Source: an uncultured Blautia sp. (GTDB taxonomy: Bacteria > Bacillota > Clostridia > Lachnospirales > Lachnospiraceae). Taken from it: a stretch of 27,226 nt of DNA. The stretch spans positions 1 through 27,226 of the forward strand of contig NZ_CAKRNY010000047.1 in the NCBI RefSeq assembly GCF_934371575.1, written 5' to 3'. The translations under genes were made by a program, and so were the position numbers. Position 1 is the first letter of the stretch. Each line of letters begins with the position of its first letter. The notes under the pieces were generated by a model. The model ran no database searches, had not been told where the DNA came from, and saw nothing but the letters and a program-made list of their open reading frames with translations. Positions 7,258-14,376 of this stretch are shown in pieces.

Positions 7258-10209
7258 ATGGTGATGCAGCCACATGAGCCGGCCAAAGATAATAACAGGC
7301 AAAACAGAGAGAATAGAAGAAATAAAGTGAAAAAAGTTATAGATACGGGAAAGGAGAAAGGAATAACATTGGAGACTCCTAAGACAGAAGAGCAGAAAGT
7401 GTCAGTAAAGAAAGAAGGCGACGGTGCAGAGGCACCGAAAAAGAAAAAAAATATTATCCGTGTATATCACGCACAGAATGCAAGTGATGGCGGTAAGAAC
7501 AAAAAGAAACCGGCAGGAGAGAGAAAACCTCGTCCACAGGGTACTGCACGTCCGGCAGCACCGGCACAGCCAGCAGCAAAGGCTGAGGCACCTGTGAAAA
7601 CAGCACCGAAAGCAGAAGCACCGAAGGCAGAAGTACCTAAGACAGAAGCACCGAAGGCAGAAGCGCCTAAGACAGAGGCACCTAAGGTGGAAACTGCTGC
7701 GAAGAACACAGTAAGCGAGCCGAAGACAGAGGCTGCGAAACCGGCTCAGAGTGCGCCGAAGGCAGAAGCACCAAAGACAGACTCTGCTGCAAGACCGGCA
7801 GCACCGGCAGGAAGAAACAATCAGGGAAACCGTAACTTCCGCCAGGGTGAAGGACGCGACAATAATCGCGATAACAACCGCGGTGACAGAAATGGCAGCG
7901 GCAGATTTGGCCAGGGCAGATCACAGGGAAATGGCGGCCAGGGTGGATTCCGCGGAAACAGAAATAATGATGGTCAGGGAAGACCGGCAAGACAGGGAGA
8001 TTCCCAGAACAGAGGACCACGCCAGGGTGACGGAAACGGACGCGGATTCCGTCAGGGCGAAGGCCGTGACAATAGAAATGGAAACGGAAATGGCGGCAGA
8101 TTTGGTCAGGGCAGACCACAGGGAAATGGCGGTCAGGGACGTTTCGGAGGAAAAGACGGTGACAACCGTGGCGAAGGACGCTTCGGAGGACAGAACCATC
8201 AGGGACAGCGTTCCGGCGGTGCAAGAAGAAACAGCGGCGGCGGTTCCGATGCAATGTTCACACCAGAGCTGACAAAGACATCCAAAGACAGCAAGCGTGA
8301 GCGTGACAGAGAAAATAAGAATAAGAAGAAAGATTTCGATAAGACCTCCGGTGGCGGACACAGACCAAACCAGGGCGGCAGAAATCAGATGTCCAGAATT
8401 CCGAAGGCACTTCAGAAACCAGTTCCGCAGCAGAAGCCGGAAGAGAAGAAACCGGAGATCAAGGAGATCGTAATTCCGGAGAAGCTTACGATCCGCGAGC
8501 TTGCTGAGGCTATGAAAATGCAGCCGTCAGCAATTGTTAAGAAGCTGTTTATGGAAGGCCAGATGGTAACCGTAAACCATGAGATCGATTTCGAGCAGGC
8601 AGAAGAGATCGCTCTTGGATTTGACATTATTGCTGAAAAAGAAGAAAAAGTAGATGTAATTGAGGAACTTCTGAAAGAGGAAGAGGAAGATGAATCCACA
8701 ATGGTTCCAAGACCGCCGGTAGTTTGCGTTATGGGACACGTTGACCATGGTAAAACCTCTCTTCTGGATGCAATCCGTAAGACAAATGTGACAAGAGGCG
8801 AGGCTGGTGGAATCACACAGCATATCGGTGCTTATGTGGTTGATGTAAATGGACAGAAGATCACATTCCTGGATACACCGGGACATGAGGCATTTACTGC
8901 AATGCGTATGCGTGGAGCAAATTCCACTGATATCGCAGTTCTTGTAGTTGCAGCTGATGACGGTGTTATGCCGCAGACCGTAGAGGCAATCAGCCATGCG
9001 AAGGCAGCAGGCGTTGAGATCATCGTTGCCATCAACAAGATTGATAAACCAAGTGCAAATATTGAGCGTGTAAAACAGGAACTTTCCGAGTATGAGCTGA
9101 TTCCGGAAGACTGGGGTGGAACAACACCTTTCGTTCCGGTATCTGCAAAGAATGGCGAGGGAATTGATGATCTTCTTGAGATGATCCTTTTAACAGCAGA
9201 GGTTTCTGAGCTGAAAGCCAACCCGAACAGAGCTGCAAGAGGTCTTGTTATCGAGGCACAGCTGGATAAAGGTAAAGGACCGGTTGCTACTATCCTTGTA
9301 CAAAAAGGTACCCTTCACGTGGGAGATTTCATTGCAGCAGGAGCATGCAATGGTAAAGTCCGTGCTATGATGGATGATAAGGGACGCCGTGTAAAACAGG
9401 CCGGACCTTCTACTCCTGTAGAGATTCTCGGTCTTGGTGATGTGCCGAATGCAGGTGAGGTTCTCATGTCCTTCGAGAATGATAAAGAAGCTAAGAATTT
9501 TGCAGCTGCATTTGTTTCCGAGAATAAGAACCGTCTTCTTGAGGAAACAAAGGGCAAACTTTCCCTGGATAATCTGTTTGACCAGATTCAGGCAAGCGAC
9601 CTTAAGGAGCTTCCAATCATCGTCAAAGCGGATGTACAGGGTTCTGTAGAGGCAGTTAAACAGAGTCTTGTAAAACTGTCCAATGAGGAAGTTGTTGTAA
9701 GAGTGATCCACGGTGGTGTTGGTGCGATCAATGAGTCTGATGTCAGCCTTGCTGCTACATCAAATGCGATCATCATCGGATTTAACGTTCGTCCTGATAC
9801 TACAGCGAAACAGCTGGCAGAGCAGGAGGGTGTAGACCTTCGTCTGTACAGAGTCATCTATCAGGCAATTGAAGATGTGGAAGCAGCTATGAAGGGTATG
9901 CTGGATCCTGTATTTGAGGAGAAAGTAATCGGTCATGCTGAGGTTCGTCAGCTGTTCAAAGCTTCCGGTATTGGTACGATCGCAGGAAGCTACGTGCTTG
10001 ACGGTACTTTCCAGCGAGGATGTAAAGTACGTATTTCAAGAGGTGAGGATCAGATTTACGAAGGTGAACTTGCTTCCCTTAAGAGATTTAAAGATGACGT
10101 CAAAGAAGTTCGTGCAGGCTACGAGTGTGGTCTTGTATTCCAGGATTTCAATGAAGTTAAGGAAGAAGATAAAGTAGAGGCATATATTATGGTTGAGGTG
10201 CCACGCTAG
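7258..10209 (+). CDS. infB: Translation initiation factor IF-2
   Basis: IF-2 is a GTPase that brings initiator tRNA to the 30S subunit and drives subunit joining. The predicted 983-aa protein has, in order: a basic N-terminus; an Ala/Pro/Lys/Glu repeat linker (about 114-147); an RG/NG/Q-rich disordered region (about 184-331); one IF2_N domain ([20 protein letters not shown], about 409-460); the G domain with GHVDHGKT (493-500), [12 protein letters not shown] and SAK; and the C-terminal beta-barrel and fMet-tRNA-binding domains. The N-terminal IRVYELAK-type module seen first in many Firmicute IF-2 proteins is not visible. ATG 7258 is chosen, with AAGGGAG 8 nt upstream; TTG 7237 is an alternative. 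Confidence 0.95.
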   Translation: MVMQPHEPAKDNNRQNRENRRNKVKKVIDTGKEKGITLETPKTEEQKVSVKKEGDGAEAPKKKKNIIRVYHAQNASDGGKNKKKPAGERKPRPQGTARPAAPAQPAAKAEAPVKTAPKAEAPKAEVPKTEAPKAEAPKTEAPKVETAAKNTVSEPKTEAAKPAQSAPKAEAPKTDSAARPAAPAGRNNQGNRNFRQGEGRDNNRDNNRGDRNGSGRFGQGRSQGNGGQGGFRGNRNNDGQGRPARQGDSQNRGPRQGDGNGRGFRQGEGRDNRNGNGNGGRFGQGRPQGNGGQGRFGGKDGDNRGEGRFGGQNHQGQRSGGARRNSGGGSDAMFTPELTKTSKDSKRERDRENKNKKKDFDKTSGGGHRPNQGGRNQMSRIPKALQKPVPQQKPEEKKPEIKEIVIPEKLTIRELAEAMKMQPSAIVKKLFMEGQMVTVNHEIDFEQAEEIALGFDIIAEKEEKVDVIEELLKEEEEDESTMVPRPPVVCVMGHVDHGKTSLLDAIRKTNVTRGEAGGITQHIGAYVVDVNGQKITFLDTPGHEAFTAMRMRGANSTDIAVLVVAADDGVMPQTVEAISHAKAAGVEIIVAINKIDKPSANIERVKQELSEYELIPEDWGGTTPFVPVSAKNGEGIDDLLEMILLTAEVSELKANPNRAARGLVIEAQLDKGKGPVATILVQKGTLHVGDFIAAGACNGKVRAMMDDKGRRVKQAGPSTPVEILGLGDVPNAGEVLMSFENDKEAKNFAAAFVSENKNRLLEETKGKLSLDNLFDQIQASDLKELPIIVKADVQGSVEAVKQSLVKLSNEEVVVRVIHGGVGAINESDVSLAATSNAIIIGFNVRPDTTAKQLAEQEGVDLRLYRVIYQAIEDVEAAMKGMLDPVFEEKVIGHAEVRQLFKASGIGTIAGSYVLDGTFQRGCKVRISRGEDQIYEGELASLKRFKDDVKEVRAGYECGLVFQDFNEVKEEDKVEAYIMVEVPR
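7600..7700 (+). repeat. 15-nt tandem repeat encoding Ala-Pro-Lys-(Ala/Thr)-Glu in IF-2
   Basis: Degenerate copies of GCACCGAAGGCAGAA encode consecutive [10 protein letters not shown] units in the IF-2 N-terminal linker. Several synonymous and A/T codon changes are present, so the array is old rather than freshly expanded. Such linkers are expected to be extended and flexible. Confidence 0.8.
7837..8190 (+). repeat. Duplicated RG/NG-rich module in IF-2 disordered region
   Basis: Two related copies begin FRQGEGRDN at 7837 and at 8047, 210 nt apart. Each continues through RFGQGR and QGNGGQG. Composition is almost entirely Gly, Arg, Asn and Gln with scattered Asp and Phe. This looks like an internal duplication inside the disordered N-terminal half of IF-2. 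Confidence 0.75.
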
Positions 10210-10224
10210 GGACGAAGACACCAG

Positions 10225-10260
10225 TTGGGGGCAATTTTTGAGTTGCCCCCAATTATGTTT
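10225..10260 (+). terminator. Strong hairpin between infB and rbfA
   Basis: TTGGGGGCAA (10225-10234) and TTGCCCCCAA (10243-10252) pair perfectly over 10 bp, followed by TTATGTTTTT. It starts 16 nt after the infB stop and ends before the rbfA ribosome binding site. It is probably a partial terminator lowering expression of the distal genes, since no clear promoter is visible between it and rbfA. Confidence 0.7.
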
Positions 10261-10295
10261 TTCTGATGGTGGGCATCCATATAGGAGACCAAAAA

Positions 10296-10715
10296 ATGAG
10301 AAAAAACAGTATTAAAAATACAAGAATCAACGCAGAGGTTCAAAAGGAACTGAGCAGTATTATCCGCGGAGAAATCAAAGATCCCCGTATTCATCCAATG
10401 ACCTCTGTAATGGCAGTGGAGGTAGCGCCGGATCTTAAGACCTGCAAGGCTTTTATCAGTGTTCTTGGCAGTGAGGAATCCAAGCAGTCTACGATCAAAG
10501 GGCTGAAAAGTGCGGAGGGATATATCCGCCGTCAGCTTGCAAAGAATCTGAATCTTCGCAATACTCCGGAGATTCGCTTTATTCTGGATGAGTCTATTGA
10601 ATATGGTGTGAATATGTCCAAATTAATCGACGATGTGATCCAGCATGATCATTCCAGAGATGGTGGTAATGAAGCAGGAGAGGTTAAGGCTGCAGAAGCA
10701 GATGATGAAGAGTAA
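10296..10715 (+). CDS. rbfA: 30S ribosome-binding factor RbfA
   Basis: RbfA binds immature 30S subunits and assists 16S rRNA 5'-end processing, notably in the cold. The 139-aa protein has the KH-like family fold with RINAEVQKELSSIIRGEIKDPRI at the N-terminus and LRNTPEIRFILDESIEYG near the C-terminus. It ends in a short acidic tail. ATG 10296 follows TAGGAGA; an upstream frame opening at 10266 has no ribosome binding site. nrnA begins 17 nt after the stop. Confidence 0.94.
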   Translation: MRKNSIKNTRINAEVQKELSSIIRGEIKDPRIHPMTSVMAVEVAPDLKTCKAFISVLGSEESKQSTIKGLKSAEGYIRRQLAKNLNLRNTPEIRFILDESIEYGVNMSKLIDDVIQHDHSRDGGNEAGEVKAAEADDEE

Positions 10716-10732
10716 AGAATGAGGTGAAGGGA

Positions 10733-11695
10733 ATGGAGAGAATCGAAGAAATTCTGGATGGCGTTAAGACCATGGGAATCGGAGGACATGTGCGTCCGGA
10801 TGGCGACTGTGTTGGTTCCTGCATGGCACTTTATCTGTATATGAAAACATGGTATCCGGAAATTAAAACAGATATTTACCTGGAAAAGCCGAAACCGGTA
10901 TTCGGGCATATTACAGGCCTGAGTGAGGCACACTATGAGGCAGGAGAGCCAAAGAAATATGATCTTTTTGTAACATGTGATGTAAGTGCACTTGATCGGC
11001 TTGCAGTGGCAAGAGACTACTTTGCAAATGCTAAAAAAACAGTATGCATTGACCATCATGTCAGCAATATGGGATTTGCAGATATAAATCATGTACGTGG
11101 AGAAATCAGCTCTGCCAGTGAGGTTTTGTACAATCTTCTTGACAAAGAGAAGATCAATCTGGAAATTGCTACTGCGCTCTACACCGGAATCATTCATGAT
11201 ACAGGCGTTTTTCAGTATTCTTCCACCTCTCCGGACACCATGCGCATTGCAGGCGCCCTGATGGAAAAAGGTGTTGATTTTTCCAATATTATTGATGAGT
11301 CTTTTTATCAGAAGAGCTACATTCAGAATCAGGTCATGGGGCGTGTTCTTGCAGAAAGCATTATGCTTTTGGACGGCAAGTGTATTGTAGGCTATATGAA
11401 AATGCGTGATATGGACTTCTATGGCGTACAGCCTACAGATCTGGATGGAATTGTAAGTCAGCTTCGTCTGACAAAGGGCGTTGAAGTGGCAATGTTTATT
11501 TATGAGCATGAAAGCCAGCTGTTCAAAGTATCTCTTCGTTCAAACGGAGCGGTAGATGTAAGCAAAATTGCTTCTTATTTTGGCGGAGGCGGACATGTGA
11601 AGGCAGCAGGCTGCGATATGGCCGGTTCCATGTATGATGTGATCAATAATATTTCAGCACAGATCGAAAAACAGCTTTTAGGACAGGACAAATAA
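10733..11695 (+). CDS. nrnA: Bifunctional oligoribonuclease and PAP phosphatase NrnA (DHH family)
   Basis: NrnA degrades short oligonucleotides (nanoRNA) and can hydrolyse 3'-phosphoadenosine 5'-phosphate. The 320-aa protein has the DHH metal motifs: His19, Asp23 and Asp25 in GHVRPDGDCVGS, Asp83 in CDVSALDRL, and Asp107-His108-His109 in CIDHHVSN. GIIHDTG follows, and the DHHA1 domain ends with GGGGHVKAAG. ATG 10733 is preferred because GAGGTG lies 6 nt upstream; GTG 10724 overlaps that element and would add three residues. The stop codon overlaps the truB start by one base. Confidence 0.9.
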   Translation: MERIEEILDGVKTMGIGGHVRPDGDCVGSCMALYLYMKTWYPEIKTDIYLEKPKPVFGHITGLSEAHYEAGEPKKYDLFVTCDVSALDRLAVARDYFANAKKTVCIDHHVSNMGFADINHVRGEISSASEVLYNLLDKEKINLEIATALYTGIIHDTGVFQYSSTSPDTMRIAGALMEKGVDFSNIIDESFYQKSYIQNQVMGRVLAESIMLLDGKCIVGYMKMRDMDFYGVQPTDLDGIVSQLRLTKGVEVAMFIYEHESQLFKVSLRSNGAVDVSKIASYFGGGGHVKAAGCDMAGSMYDVINNISAQIEKQLLGQDK

Positions 11696-12585
11696 TGGCA
11701 GATTATCAGGGAATCATTGTAATTCATAAAGAAAAAGGATTCACATCCCACGATGTGGTTGCCAAGCTTCGTGGAATTCTTCATATGAAAAAAATCGGGC
11801 ATACAGGTACTCTTGATCCGGATGCTACAGGTGTTCTTCCGGTAGCGCTTGGAAAAGGCACCAAGCTGGTGGATCTTCTTACAGATAAGGAGAAAACCTA
11901 TGAGGCAGTGCTTCACCTTGGAATCACCACAGATACGCAGGATATGTCAGGCACTGTTCTGGAAGAACGTCCTGTTTCTGTAACGGAAGATGAAGTGCGG
12001 GAGGTTTTGAAAAGCTTTCTGGGAGAACAGCTTCAGGTTCCGCCAATGTATTCTGCTCTGAAGGTAAACGGTAAGAAACTGTATGAGCTTGCCCGGGAAG
12101 GTAAGACAGTAGAACGAAAAGCCCGTCCGGTATGTTTTTATGAGATTGAGCCGTTGGAAATAAGGCTTCCGCTGGTAAGGTTCAGAGTTACCTGCAGCAA
12201 GGGTACTTATATCCGTACTTTATGCAGTGATATTGGTGAAAAACTTGGGTGCGGCGGATGTATGGAAGAACTGCTTCGCTCAAAAGTAGGCCGATATTCT
12301 CTTAATGAAAGTCACACCCTTGCTGAAGTGGAGGCTGCTGTGGCTGATGGAACCATTCAGGATATGATTTATCCGGTAGAGCAGGTTCTGGCAGATTACC
12401 CCGCCATTTATGCGGACTCCTACGGGGACAGGCTTTTACAGAATGGAAATCCGCTGTCCGATAATCTGGTAAATCCCCAGCATAAAGAGGGCTGGGTGCG
12501 TATGTATGCCAGCAACGGAACATTTACAGGTATTTTTCAGTGGGACAAGGGGAAAAAGAAATATTATCCGGTGAAGATGTTTTAA
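11695..12585 (+). CDS. truB: tRNA pseudouridine(55) synthase TruB
   Basis: TruB makes pseudouridine 55 in the T-loop of tRNAs. The 296-aa protein carries the catalytic Asp41 in GHTGTLDPDATGVLP, followed by KTYEAVLHLGITTDTQD and VPPMYSALKVNGKKLYELAR. A C-terminal PUA-like extension follows. The ATG shares a base with the nrnA stop (TAATG), indicating translational coupling. Proximity to rbfA, infB and ribF is conserved in many bacteria. Confidence 0.95.
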   Translation: MADYQGIIVIHKEKGFTSHDVVAKLRGILHMKKIGHTGTLDPDATGVLPVALGKGTKLVDLLTDKEKTYEAVLHLGITTDTQDMSGTVLEERPVSVTEDEVREVLKSFLGEQLQVPPMYSALKVNGKKLYELAREGKTVERKARPVCFYEIEPLEIRLPLVRFRVTCSKGTYIRTLCSDIGEKLGCGGCMEELLRSKVGRYSLNESHTLAEVEAAVADGTIQDMIYPVEQVLADYPAIYADSYGDRLLQNGNPLSDNLVNPQHKEGWVRMYASNGTFTGIFQWDKGKKKYYPVKMF

Positions 12586-12613
12586 CATCTGTACCGGTTT
12601 GACAGGAGAGATT

Positions 12614-13507
12614 ATGGAATACCTGAAGATAGATGGTGAGTTTCCAAAGCTTACCGGCTGCGCAGTAACAATGGGAAAATTTGATGGGATCCACCGCGGT
12701 CACCAGAAACTGGTTGAGAAAATAAAGGAGCGAAAAGCACTTGGAGAACAGGCTGTTCTTTTTGCTATTGATGCCTCCAGCAACATGATCCTTACCAGTC
12801 AGGAACGGGCATCCCTTCTGGAAAAGCTTGGCGTGGATGTGCTGGTAGAGTGCCAGCTGAATGACAGGATCCGGCATATGAAAGCTGAAAATTTCATAAA
12901 AGAAATCCTGATGGGAGATCTGGGAGCATCCTATGTGGTAGTAGGAGAGGACAATCGTTTCGGCTTCGAGCGGAAAGGTACTCCTCAGCTTCTTACGGAA
13001 TTTGGAAATAAATACGGCTTCGAGGTGGAAATTCTTTCCAAGGAAATGGATGGACACAGAAAGATCAGCAGCACTTATATCAGGGAAGAACTGAAAAAAG
13101 GCAATATGGAAAAAGTTACTTCCCTTATGGGTCGTGATTATTTTGTGGAAGGCCAGGTGGTACATGGAAGAGGAATGGGACATAAGGTTTTGCTTCCAAC
13201 CACAAATCTGGTGCCGCCTAAGACCAAGATCCTGCCGCCCAACGGGGTATATGTAACCAGCTCATATTTCGGAGACAAGGTTTACCACGGAATTACCAAT
13301 ATCGGTTATAAGCCAACTGTCGGGGAAAGCTTTCTGGGAGTGGAGACATATCTTTTTGACTGCCGTGAGGATCTCTATGGTGAAAATTGTCGGGTGGATT
13401 TCAAAAAGTTCCTGCGTCCGGAAAAGAAATTTTCGTCACTGGAAGCACTGAAAACAAGACTTCTGGCTGATGCGGAAGATGGCCGGAAGTATTTTGAATG
13501 CAGATAA
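12614..13507 (+). CDS. ribF: Bifunctional riboflavin kinase/FAD synthetase RibF
   Basis: RibF phosphorylates riboflavin to FMN and adenylates FMN to FAD. The 297-aa protein has the nucleotidyltransferase motif GKFDGIHRGH (21-30) and ISSTYIREELKKGN in the N-terminal half. The C-terminal half is the kinase domain with GRGMGHKVLLPTTNL, NGVYV and GITNIGYKPTVG. Many homologues read GFPTANL where this one has LLPTTNL, a small local change. ATG 12614 sits 5 nt after AGGAG; the frame can be opened at TTG 12599 but that lacks its own site. It is the last gene of the operon. Confidence 0.94.
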   Translation: MEYLKIDGEFPKLTGCAVTMGKFDGIHRGHQKLVEKIKERKALGEQAVLFAIDASSNMILTSQERASLLEKLGVDVLVECQLNDRIRHMKAENFIKEILMGDLGASYVVVGEDNRFGFERKGTPQLLTEFGNKYGFEVEILSKEMDGHRKISSTYIREELKKGNMEKVTSLMGRDYFVEGQVVHGRGMGHKVLLPTTNLVPPKTKILPPNGVYVTSSYFGDKVYHGITNIGYKPTVGESFLGVETYLFDCREDLYGENCRVDFKKFLRPEKKFSSLEALKTRLLADAEDGRKYFECR

Positions 13508-13564
13508 GCATTTCCTCGCTTCAAGTGCGCGGAGCACTAAGCGGCGGGTGAGGGGGATGCTTAT
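13504..13564 (+). terminator. Long imperfect hairpin after ribF
   Basis: The ribF stop codon lies inside a 61-nt inverted structure. ATAAGCAT (13504-13511) pairs with ATGCTTAT (13557-13564), CCTC with GAGG (13550-13553), CGCTT (13517-13521) with AAGCG (13539-13543), and AGTGC with GCACT (13534-13538); C13517 is shared between two of these pairings. There is no clean T run, so it may be a transcript 3'-end stabiliser or a mobile palindromic repeat rather than a classical terminator. Confidence 0.5.
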
Positions 13565-13641
13565 TTGCGAAGCAGCAGTTTTGAAGCCGCTGAAATGAAA
13601 AAATCCATGAAAAATTACTGAGAAGAAAAGTGAAAAAATGG

Positions 13642-13670
13642 TTTACAGAACCAGGAGTGTATGCTATACT
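13642..13670 (+). promoter_or_regulatory. Promoter of rpsO (extended -10)
   Basis: TTTACA (13642-13647), a 17-bp spacer and TATACT (13665-13670), with TG one base before the -10, form a near-ideal vegetative promoter. The predicted start near 13677 gives a leader of about 147 nt before rpsO. Confidence 0.8.
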
Positions 13671-13680
13671 AGGCAAGGTG

Positions 13681-13800
13681 TGAACAGGAAAAACCTGGTT
13701 CATATACAAAAGAACAGCCCATATTCAGAGGTTGGATACTCCGACCGTCTCTTAATATGCGGCGATTAAGTCCCCACAGGAATACCTGCATGGGAGACCA
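13681..13800 (+). promoter_or_regulatory. Structured 5' leader of rpsO (candidate S15 autoregulatory RNA)
   Basis: Three hairpins can be drawn. H1 is TGAACAGG with CCTGGTTCA (13681-13702). H2 is a long stem (13720-13759) built from CATATT/AATATG, AGAG/CTCT and GTTGG/CCGAC around ATACT. H3 (13773-13794) pairs CCCA and CAGG with CCTG and TGGG around AATA. An alternative pairing joins GTCTC (13747-13751) to GAGAC (13794-13798), just upstream of the AGGAGG site. S15 represses its own mRNA through varied leader folds in other bacteria; a role here is inferred. Confidence 0.55.
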
Positions 13801-13823
13801 TTAAAAATAAGGAGGAAATCAAG

Positions 13824-14090
13824 ATGATTTCAAAAGAAAAGAAAGCAGCAATTATGAAAGAGTATGCAAGATGTGAGGGAGATACTGGTTCACCAGAGGT
13901 ACAGGTAGCTGTTCTTACTGCAAGAATCCAGGAGCTTACTGAGCATTTACAGAACAACCACAAGGATCATCATTCCAGACGTGGTCTGCTGAAAATGGTA
14001 GGTCAGAGACGTGGACTGTTAGCTTACTTAAAGAAAACAGACATCGAAAGATACCGTGCACTGATTGAGAAATTAGGTTTAAGAAAATAA
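13824..14090 (+). CDS. rpsO: 30S ribosomal protein S15
   Basis: S15 is a primary binder of the 16S rRNA central domain. The 88-aa protein is of standard length and matches the family throughout: [21 protein letters not shown], then [28 protein letters not shown] precedes ATG 13824 at good spacing. It is transcribed from its own promoter and followed by a strong terminator, so it appears monocistronic with some read-through to pnp possible. Confidence 0.97.
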   Translation: MISKEKKAAIMKEYARCEGDTGSPEVQVAVLTARIQELTEHLQNNHKDHHSRRGLLKMVGQRRGLLAYLKKTDIERYRALIEKLGLRK

Positions 14091-14103
14091 TTAGTATGCG
14101 GAA

Positions 14104-14130
14104 GGGGCGGATATCCATCCGCCCCATTTT
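14104..14130 (+). terminator. Terminator of rpsO
   Basis: GGGGCGGAT and ATCCGCCCC form a perfect 9-bp stem around ATCC, followed by ATTTT. It begins 13 nt after the rpsO stop. Confidence 0.85.
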
Positions 14131-14376
14131 AAGATGAAGAAAAGTCATAGCAGAGGCACTATTGTCTGGCTGAGGCGACTTGGACGGATAAAGATTTCCG
14201 AGACTTCTGAAAAGGATATTTGAGAAGCTCTGACAGCAAAGCAGCTGGCAGAATGGTGCTTAAATGTATTTTTCAGTCGTTTCGGACTTCTGTTGTGGCG
14301 AAGTTAAAGAGAGTAGTCATAGTCGGGGACTTTTGACTCTGGTATCATCAATTTTATATGAAAAAGGAGAGAAGAC
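14131..14376 (+). promoter_or_regulatory. pnp leader region with hairpin near the start
   Basis: This 246-bp gap holds no gene. A hairpin at 14312-14340 (AGTCA with TGACT, enclosing AGTC with GACT) lies about 23 nt upstream of the AAAGGAGAG ribosome binding site at 14363-14371. Another stem pairs CTTGGA with TCCGAG further upstream. No convincing promoter was found; TTGACT at 14333 has a possible -10 that would start transcription inside the ribosome binding site. Post-transcriptional control of pnp through a leader hairpin is known in E. coli, and similar control here is inferred. Confidence 0.4.

Noticed and set aside
7751..8272. 173-codon plus-strand and 190-codon minus-strand frames inside infB
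   Set aside because: They arise from the low-complexity repeat region of IF-2 read in other frames; infB is clearly coding there.
14333..14360. TTGACT with a TATATG-like -10 as a pnp promoter
   Set aside because: Spacing is 16 bp, but transcription would begin inside or just before the pnp ribosome binding site, leaving no usable leader.
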